Below, piece after piece: positions 42,205-47,893 of a stretch of DNA of 47,893 bases. Made by a program: the position numbers and the translations under genes. Source of the stretch: Chloroflexota bacterium (GTDB lineage Bacteria; Chloroflexota; Dehalococcoidia; Lucifugimonadales; UBA3495). The stretch spans positions 24,723 through 72,615 of the forward strand of contig VXOH01000082.1 of assembly GCA_009840135.1 (NCBI GenBank). Reading direction: 5' to 3'. How positions within the stretch are numbered: position 1 is the stretch's first letter; every line of letters begins with the position of its first letter. The notes under the pieces are model-generated. The model was not told the origin of the DNA and searched no databases. It was given only the letters and a program-made list of their open reading frames with translations.

Positions 42205-43074
42205 ATGCTAGTAGACCTTATTACTATCACCAGCCGGGATGGCATGACCCTGGATGGCATCTTCCTGGAGCCTGCCGCCGGCGCGACCCCCAAAGGCCCG
42301 GTGGACGCCGTGCTGCTGATTCACGGTTCGGGCGGCAACTTCTACCGCACGGCCACCAAGGCCATGGCCGAAGACCTGCGCAACCAGGGCTACGCCTGCC
42401 TGGCCATCAACACCAAGGGTCACGACACCGTGTGGTCGCCCCAGGGTTCGGGCGAGTACCTCGGCAATGCCCTGGAAATTCTGGACAACAGCCGCCACGA
42501 CCTGGGGGCCGGTGTTGACTACCTGTGGGAAAAAGGCTACCGCAACATCGGTCTGCTGGGCCACAGCATGGGCGCAGTCAAGGTTGGTTACTACGCCGCC
42601 GTTGAGGATGATGACCGCATTGTAACCGTCATACCTATATCGCCGGTGCGCCTGTCCTACTCCTACTACATGGAGTCGGCTGACGCCGAAGAGTTCCGCG
42701 GGATTATCGAAAAGGCCGACCGGATGGAAGCCGATGACCGGGCATTGGACTTGATGGAAGTTCGCTTCCCCATTCCCCAGATGTTCAGCGCCGCTTCCTA
42801 CCTGGATAAGCACGGCCCCGCCGAGCGGTACAACCTGGTGGACCTGGCCCCCAGGGTAACTGTTCCCATGCTGGTGATGGGCGGCGAGCTGGAGACCCAC
42901 ACCCGCCTCCGCGATTGCCCCCAGGATATGGTGACGGCGGCGGTCAACAGCCCCCGTGCCGAGTACGTGATTATCCCCGGCGGAAATCACTCCTTGCTCA
43001 ACAGCATGGACAAGGCTTCGGCTAGGGTGTTGGAATGGCTGGCGTCGCTGGCTCCGGTGTCGGCGGGGGTATAA
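42205..43074 (+). CDS. alpha/beta hydrolase
   Basis: 289 residues from ATG 42205 with GGAGG nine bases upstream. LLIHGSGGNFYRT forms the oxyanion region, GHSMGAVK the nucleophile elbow, and a late PGGNHSLL carries the catalytic histidine. The opening TSRDGMTLDGIFLEP is usual for this type. The substrate is unknown. A TACAAT (42156-42161) in the gap before it might be a -10 box. Confidence 0.85.
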   Translation: MLVDLITITSRDGMTLDGIFLEPAAGATPKGPVDAVLLIHGSGGNFYRTATKAMAEDLRNQGYACLAINTKGHDTVWSPQGSGEYLGNALEILDNSRHDLGAGVDYLWEKGYRNIGLLGHSMGAVKVGYYAAVEDDDRIVTVIPISPVRLSYSYYMESADAEEFRGIIEKADRMEADDRALDLMEVRFPIPQMFSAASYLDKHGPAERYNLVDLAPRVTVPMLVMGGELETHTRLRDCPQDMVTAAVNSPRAEYVIIPGGNHSLLNSMDKASARVLEWLASLAPVSAGV

Positions 43075-43147
43075 TCTCTATTGAAAGTTTAATGCTTCAG
43101 ACGGGCGGTGATGCCCTTAAATCATGATTTAGTTTGAAGAGGCAACA

Positions 43148-43546
43148 ATGGGAGCAACTCACGTAACGGTAACAGTAAGGAATCCTGCTGACCCAGAACG
43201 ATTCTGGGAAGGTCTCTTTTTGGTAGATACCGGGGCCACTGACAGCATGGTGCCTCGGAATCGACTTGAATCCATCGGCCTTGTCCCCAAGGGTCAAAGA
43301 GTGTATGAAATGGCGGATGGCAATGAACTCAGATTCGACATTACCGGCGCAGACCTCGAGTTCATGGGAGACTACGTTGCTAATACCATAGTTATGGGTC
43401 CGGACAATGCTGAACCCCTGCTTGGCGTAACGGCCCTGGAATCGGTGGGTATTGAGGTAGATCCGGTTAACCAGACGTTAAAGCGGCTGCCTGCGGTACG
43501 GCTAAAGGGTGGCTTTAACCCCAAGGGGCCCATAGAAACCGCTTAG
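43148..43546 (+). CDS. retropepsin-like aspartic protease 2 (clan AA)
   Basis: 132 residues from ATG 43148. FLVDTGATDSMVPR carries the catalytic DTGA and AEPLLGVTALESVGIEVDPVNQTLKRL the conserved C-terminal part. It is a family relative of the protein at 25301, not a recent copy. Such small proteases need to dimerise. The gene ends one base before the earliest possible trmO start, suggesting co-transcription. Confidence 0.75.
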   Translation: MGATHVTVTVRNPADPERFWEGLFLVDTGATDSMVPRNRLESIGLVPKGQRVYEMADGNELRFDITGADLEFMGDYVANTIVMGPDNAEPLLGVTALESVGIEVDPVNQTLKRLPAVRLKGGFNPKGPIETA

Positions 43547-43565
43547 CTTGGTGGCTTCTCTCGTC

Positions 43566-44009
43566 ATGAGTGCTTGTAATGAGGCTTCTGCCCTCCCCAT
43601 CACCTTCACCCCCATTGGCTGGGTGGAGAGCGAGTTTTCCGGCTACGCGCCGTCGGACGAAATGCGCCAGCGGCCCTCGCGCATTGTCCTGCGCCCGGAA
43701 ATGGCTCCGGGTTTGATGGGGCTGGAAGTGGAGAGGTACATCCTGGTCCTGTTCAATCTGCACCGGGCCACTGATTACGATCTGCGGCTGCACCCCGGAC
43801 ACAATCCCGAAAACCCCATCCGGGGAGTGTTTGCCACCCGCAGCCAGTACCGTCCCAACGCCATAGCCGCCACGGTGGCGGAGATAGTGTCGGTGGAGGA
43901 TAATATCATTAACGTGACGGGTCTCGATGCCCAGGACGGCTCGCCGGTCCTGGATATCAAGCCCTTTCGCGCCTCCTTTGATGGAGAGTCGCAAAATATC
44001 CCCAATTGA
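43566..44009 (+). CDS. trmO: tRNA N6-threonylcarbamoyladenosine methyltransferase TrmO
   Basis: 147 residues from ATG 43566 (TTG 43548 is an alternative). FTPIGWVES opens the family domain, followed by a run with LFNLHRATDYDLRLHPG and RGVFATRSQYRPNAIAATVAEI, the usual TsaA/TrmO signature. It uses SAM to methylate t6A37 in certain tRNAs. It is smaller than E. coli TrmO because it lacks the C-terminal extension, as in many bacteria and archaea. Confidence 0.88.
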   Translation: MSACNEASALPITFTPIGWVESEFSGYAPSDEMRQRPSRIVLRPEMAPGLMGLEVERYILVLFNLHRATDYDLRLHPGHNPENPIRGVFATRSQYRPNAIAATVAEIVSVEDNIINVTGLDAQDGSPVLDIKPFRASFDGESQNIPN

Positions 44010-44034
44010 CATAGCCTATAGTCTGGACTTTAAT
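44006..44034 (+). promoter_or_regulatory. strong sigma-70-type promoter for rel
   Basis: TTGACA (44006-44011, overlapping the trmO stop), a 17-base spacer and TTTAAT (44029-44034), five of six -10 bases. It is 42 bases upstream of the rel start. This is the best-matching promoter in the window. Confidence 0.65.
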
Positions 44035-44076
44035 ACAATCCAGGTATTATCATCCTCGGAAGTGAAGAAGTAAGGT

Positions 44077-46287
44077 ATGAAATATGGGGTAGAGGTCCAA
44101 GAGGCTAACGTCCTGCTTGAGAAGGTGTCCCGTTACCTTCCGGGGGATGCCGTTGCCCAGGTAGAGCAGGCCTATCTTTATGCTGACGATTGTCACGACG
44201 GACAGGTCCGCAAGTCGGGTGAACCTTACATTATTCACCCGCTGCAGGCCGCTGCCTTTCTGGCCGACCTGAATCTGGACTGCCACACCATCTGCGCCGC
44301 CCTGCTCCACGACGTCATCGAGGACTGTGGCGTCACCTACGAAGACATCGAAGATGCCTTTGGCCCGGAAGTGGCCAAGATGGTTGACGGCGTAACCAAG
44401 CTCACCCGGATGGACTACAAGCTCCCCGGGGCCGAACTCAGCCCCGTTTACTCCTCCGACGACCCGGACAAGCTTTATGCCGAGAGCCTCCGCAAGATGC
44501 TGGTGGCCATGGCCGAGGATATCCGGGTGGTGCTTATCAAGCTGGCCGACCGCCTGCACAACATGAAAACTCTGGATGCCCTGCCGCCCGCCAAGCGGAA
44601 GAGCATCGCTCAGGAGACCCTCGATATTTATTCCCCCCTGGCTCACCGTCTCGGCATTTGGGAGATTAAGTGGCAGCTGGATGACCTGGCCTTCCGCCAC
44701 TTGAACGAAGACCGGTATCGGGAAATCTCCCGCATGCTGGCAGTCCGCCGCGCCGAACGGGAAGAGTACGTGGAAGAGGTATGCCAGCGTCTCCGCGAAA
44801 TGCTGGACGCAGTGGATTTGAAGGCCGAAGTTTACGGCCGCCCCAAGGGCATCTACAGCATCTACAACAAGATGCAGAAGTACGCGGCCCAGGGGGATGA
44901 GTTGCGGGATATCCTGGACCTGTACGCCCTGCGGGTTATCGTCGAATCGGAAAGCGACTGCTACCGGGCCCTGGGTATCGTCCACCAGGCGTGGAGCCCC
45001 ATCCCCGGCCAGTTTGACGACTACGTCGCCAACCCCAAGGAAAACATGTACCAGGCCCTGCACACCACGGTAATCTGCCAGGCGGGGCAGCCCCTGGAGG
45101 TGCAGATTAAGACCACCGAAATGCACCAGGTCGCCGAGTACGGAGTGGCAGCCCACTGGCGATACAAGGAAGGCCGCGCCAACGACCTGAAGTTCGAGGA
45201 AAAAATGACCTGGATGCGGCAACTGCTGGAATGGCAGCGGGAAGCCGCGGAAACCGAGGACTTCATCGAGTCGGTCAGGCAGGACATATTCCGCGACCAG
45301 GTGTTTGTCTATACCCCCAAGGGCGATATCGTGGAGCTTGGCGCCGGCTGCACCCCGGTGGACTTTGCCTATAAGATTCACACCCAGCTGGGACACCGCT
45401 GCATGGGCGGCAAGGTCAACGGGCGTCTTGTGGGCCTGGATACACCGCTGCAGAACGGCGACACGGTGGAGATAATGACCACCAAGTCCAACCGGGGCCC
45501 CAGCCCGGACTGGCTCAACCCCAACCTGGGCTACGTCAAGTCGGCCAGCGCCCGCCAGAAGGTGCGCCAGTGGTTCAACTACCAGGCCCGGGGCAGCAAC
45601 ATTGAGCGGGGCCGCGACAAGCTGCGCAAGGAACTACGCCGACTCAACCTGAACCTGGACGAGGCCGAGATCCTTACCCTGGTCCGGTTCGACAGCATGG
45701 AGGACTTCCTGCTGAACCTGGGCTCCGGCGGATTAACCGATGGCCAGTTGGCCCACCGCCTGTCCCACGCCCTCCGTCCCGAGCCGGACATTCCCCAGCC
45801 CAGGCCCGACCTGCCCCTGTCCAGTCCCAGTTCCGGTATTTCAGTGCTGGGCGTGGGCGACCTGCTCATCCGCATGGCCCGCTGTTGCAACCCCATCCCC
45901 GGCGACGAGATTTCCGGGTTTATCACCCGGGCCCGTGGCGTTACCGTCCACAAGAAGGACTGCATAAGCCTGCTCAACGAAGACGAGCCGGAGCGAATTG
46001 TCGAAGTCTCCTGGGGCGAGGCCAGGGAACTCTTCCCGGTGCGGGTCTGCATTGAGGCCTACGACCGCGTGGGCCTGCTGCGGGACGTTACCGTGCGGGT
46101 CTCGGAGGAGCGGGTCAACATCGCCTCGGTAATCACGCGGGAAAACCCCGACGGCACGGTAATCATGGAGCTTACCCTGCACACCACCGGCCTGGAGCAG
46201 CTGGGCAAGCTGTTCTCCAAGCTGGAGGGTGTCCGGGGCGTAACCTCGGTAACCCGGGCCAACAGCCCCGTGCCCGTGAAGGTCTGA
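44077..46287 (+). CDS. rel: Rel-type (p)ppGpp synthetase/hydrolase
   Basis: 736 residues: an N-terminal HD hydrolase domain with H54, H78-D79 and E82-D83 intact, a synthetase domain (GRPKGIYSIYNKM, 254-266), a TGS domain (about 405-465) and a C-terminal ACT domain (from about 655). It should make and degrade (p)ppGpp. The synthetase loop reads QFDD (312-315), closer to the EFDD of synthesis-only RelA than to the RFKD of bifunctional Rel, yet the hydrolase residues remain. The gene has its own strong promoter. No clear strong ribosome site is seen (GTGAAGAAGTAAGGT upstream). Confidence 0.95.
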   Translation: MKYGVEVQEANVLLEKVSRYLPGDAVAQVEQAYLYADDCHDGQVRKSGEPYIIHPLQAAAFLADLNLDCHTICAALLHDVIEDCGVTYEDIEDAFGPEVAKMVDGVTKLTRMDYKLPGAELSPVYSSDDPDKLYAESLRKMLVAMAEDIRVVLIKLADRLHNMKTLDALPPAKRKSIAQETLDIYSPLAHRLGIWEIKWQLDDLAFRHLNEDRYREISRMLAVRRAEREEYVEEVCQRLREMLDAVDLKAEVYGRPKGIYSIYNKMQKYAAQGDELRDILDLYALRVIVESESDCYRALGIVHQAWSPIPGQFDDYVANPKENMYQALHTTVICQAGQPLEVQIKTTEMHQVAEYGVAAHWRYKEGRANDLKFEEKMTWMRQLLEWQREAAETEDFIESVRQDIFRDQVFVYTPKGDIVELGAGCTPVDFAYKIHTQLGHRCMGGKVNGRLVGLDTPLQNGDTVEIMTTKSNRGPSPDWLNPNLGYVKSASARQKVRQWFNYQARGSNIERGRDKLRKELRRLNLNLDEAEILTLVRFDSMEDFLLNLGSGGLTDGQLAHRLSHALRPEPDIPQPRPDLPLSSPSSGISVLGVGDLLIRMARCCNPIPGDEISGFITRARGVTVHKKDCISLLNEDEPERIVEVSWGEARELFPVRVCIEAYDRVGLLRDVTVRVSEERVNIASVITRENPDGTVIMELTLHTTGLEQLGKLFSKLEGVRGVTSVTRANSPVPVKV

Positions 46288-46380
46288 CGGGCACGGCGTC
46301 ACCAGAAGCCACCTTCCACAACTTCCGTGTTCCGGTCCTGTCAAGCGCAGCCGGAAGTGCTTTGCCCCTGCCATCGCCTT

Positions 46381-46611
46381 CTTCCGTCAAGGGCTGACAG
46401 GGATAGGAATTCGCGCCTCTCAACGAAAATAACCGGATGAAATGTCATCCTGAGCGCAGCGAAGGATCTAAAATTGCCAACAATAAGGACATTGCCTTTT
46501 CGAAAGTCGCCATAGGGGAACCATTTTAGATTCTTCACTCCGTTCAGAATGACATACTAACGGGGCAAGGGCTCTGGCATTTAGATACTCCTGTCAGCCA
46601 TCAAGGGGAAA
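46381..46611. mobile_element. MITE-like nested inverted-repeat element, copy B
   Basis: The core at 46443-46554 is 112 bp like that of copy A, starting TGTCATCCTGAGCG and ending CAGAATGACA. Outer arms around CCGTCAAGGGCTGACAGGG (46384-46402) and CCTGTCAGCCATCAAGGGG (46590-46608) match those of copy A. It fills the gap between rel and the nitronate monooxygenase gene. Confidence 0.7.
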
Positions 46612-46643
46612 GGGACTGATTCAGAGGTTTCTTGGAAAGTCCC

Positions 46644-47651
46644 TTAGCCGCCGGCGTTCTGGGAACCTTCTCGCTCCGAAAGAACGTTTCCCAGGACTTC
46701 TTTCAGCAGCGCCTCCGCCCCATCGCAAATTTCCCGCACCACCTCGGCGGCGGGCCGAACGGCGTTTACCTGTCCGGCGCCCTGCCCCATGTAAACCGAG
46801 GATACCTCCGGGTCCTGCCGCGCCCTACCGGCGGCCACGTCCGACGCCAGTTCCTCCCGGTGGGCCAGGATTTCGTCGTCACGCCCGTCCCACTCCCTCA
46901 CCAGCCGGTTAAGGTACACCCGCCCCGCAATACCCGGGGGCCAGGGTCGGGTACCCAGCAGGTCGTAAAGGCGGGTGAAGACGGTGTCCTGCCCGTCGGA
47001 CAGCACTATCCGTTCCTTGAAAGCGTCGGGCACCTCCACCGCTTCGGGCGTGGGCAGCAGGGCCGTGCCCAGCGACGCTCCCACGGCGCCGGCGGCCAGA
47101 ACGCCGGCCAGCCCCCGACCCGAGGTTATCCCACCCGCCGCCAGCGTTGGCGTCTGGGGACAACTCTCCACCAGGTCCACCAGCAGCGGCAGCAGGTTTA
47201 TCTGTCCCGTGTGTCCGCCCGCCTCGTTGCCCTGGGCCAGCAGCGCATCGGCGCCCGCTTCCACCGCCAGCCTTGCCAGTTCGAGCGACTGCACCTGGCA
47301 GATAGTGAAGGCTCCGGCATCCCTGGCCATTGGGAGCCAGGGCCGCGGGTCCGCGAAGGAGAAGATTACCACGGGGACTCTCTCTTCCAGGGCAATCTCA
47401 AAGTTGGCAGGGTTGTGCTCGATGAGTTGGGTGATAAATCCCACCCCGAAGGGATTGTCCGTTTGCGACCGGATGTAAGCTATCTGCTCGCGCGTCCAGT
47501 CCGCGCCCATGTCATTGGTTCCCCCGAAAGTGCCCAGACCGCCGGCCTTGGAGACCGCCGCCGCCAGCGTTCCACCGCTGTGATTGCTCATGGGGGCTGA
47601 TAAAACAGGATACTGCAGGCCCTGGGCCTGGGTGAAAGGGGTGTGAAGCAT
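46644..47651 (-). CDS. nitronate monooxygenase
   Basis: 335 residues from ATG 47651, with GAGG upstream (an in-frame GTG lies three codons before). The TIM barrel shows PVLSAPMSNHSGGTLAAAVSKAGGLGTFGG at the start and the FMN-binding AQGNEAGGHTG motif. It oxidises nitronates such as propionate 3-nitronate with FMN. Numerous family members occur in Chloroflexota; a different oxidative substrate is possible. Confidence 0.88.
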   Translation of the reverse strand: MLHTPFTQAQGLQYPVLSAPMSNHSGGTLAAAVSKAGGLGTFGGTNDMGADWTREQIAYIRSQTDNPFGVGFITQLIEHNPANFEIALEERVPVVIFSFADPRPWLPMARDAGAFTICQVQSLELARLAVEAGADALLAQGNEAGGHTGQINLLPLLVDLVESCPQTPTLAAGGITSGRGLAGVLAAGAVGASLGTALLPTPEAVEVPDAFKERIVLSDGQDTVFTRLYDLLGTRPWPPGIAGRVYLNRLVREWDGRDDEILAHREELASDVAAGRARQDPEVSSVYMGQGAGQVNAVRPAAEVVREICDGAEALLKEVLGNVLSEREGSQNAGG

Positions 47652-47768
47652 TGGGAACACCTCGGGTAAGGGTTAGTTTCTGCGGGGGTTTCCGTTGAGA
47701 AGTGTATGTTAAAGATCAGGGGTCGGCCCCCTGCGGCCATACCTTCCAGGGAATTCGCTCAGTAAAAC

Positions 47769-47791
47769 GGGGCGACCGCAACGGTCGCCCC
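47769..47791. repeat. GTAGGGGC-family repeat, variant
   Basis: GGGGCGACCG, a three-base loop and CGGTCGCCCC: the same GGGGC...GCCCC stem with CTAA after it instead of CTAC. It lies in the last 233 bases, in which no gene is seen. Confidence 0.55.
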
Positions 47792-47893
47792 TAATATAAT
47801 ACTACTTTCAGCCCGCCTGGGATGGAATCTATTTTTGCACAGGGCAATCGCATTATGAATGGTATAGTCAGGGAGTAAGGAAAAGGTGGGTTG

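Noticed and set aside
44050-45396. Minus-strand frame opposite rel
   Set aside because: Shadow frame with skewed composition; rel is certain.

Overview
The window is a 47.9 kb piece of a GC-rich bacterial chromosome with about 45 protein genes. No rRNA, tRNA, CRISPR array, insertion sequence or prophage was seen. Gene content suggests Chloroflexota, most likely a Dehalococcoidia or SAR202-like lineage: two luciferase-like flavin monooxygenases, a nitronate monooxygenase, tandem short-chain dehydrogenases, a formamidase-family enzyme, PaREP1/HEPN-like small proteins and many dispersed palindromic repeats. This placement is an inference from gene content and was not tested by phylogeny. About ten genes appear to start with TTG, several behind a good Shine-Dalgarno sequence.

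Left part (1-13.8 kb): a YgjP-type metallopeptidase gene, then a long minus-strand block. It encodes a YscW-domain lipoprotein, an MFS transporter behind a Uma2-type nuclease gene and a small membrane protein, a PPOX-fold protein, a thiamine-diphosphate enzyme, a Fic protein with a palindromic operator-like array, a DUF1501 protein, an IscA-type Fe-S carrier, a single-chain nucleotidyltransferase-HEPN protein and an acetamidase/formamidase. Next (13.9-18.4 kb, plus strand) come PPK2, an overlapping Nudix hydrolase, a DUF2442/DUF4160 pair, a YgfZ-type folate-binding protein and a flavin monooxygenase. A HATPase regulator and a lipoprotein prolyl oligopeptidase follow on the minus strand.

Centre (22.3-27 kb): dnaA is followed by a 288-bp intergenic region with five good DnaA boxes in two 21-bp-phased groups of opposite orientation, plus an AT-rich tract. 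This is very probably the chromosomal origin. It is followed by obgE, a retropepsin-like protease gene, nadD and pyrE. Genes left of it lie mostly on the minus strand and genes right of it mostly on the plus strand, as expected for bidirectional replication from this point.

Right part (27-47.9 kb): a methyltransferase, a NurA nuclease with a five-cysteine cluster, and an HEWVH metallopeptidase. Then comes an acyl-CoA type cluster (HadA-like and HadB-like hydratase halves, a PaREP1 protein, two tandem SDR paralogues), a NucS-like endonuclease, a second flavin monooxygenase and a thioredoxin reductase fused to a membrane domain. After these come a heptad-repeat protein, purA, small HEPN-like proteins, an alpha/beta hydrolase, a second retropepsin, trmO, a Rel (p)ppGpp enzyme and a nitronate monooxygenase.

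The most striking unexplained item is four perfect copies of a 10-bp repeat at the junction between the thioredoxin reductase and membrane domains. Any copy-number change not divisible by three runs directly into a stop codon and would leave a complete soluble reductase. Three or four families of dispersed inverted-repeat elements fill most intergenic gaps.
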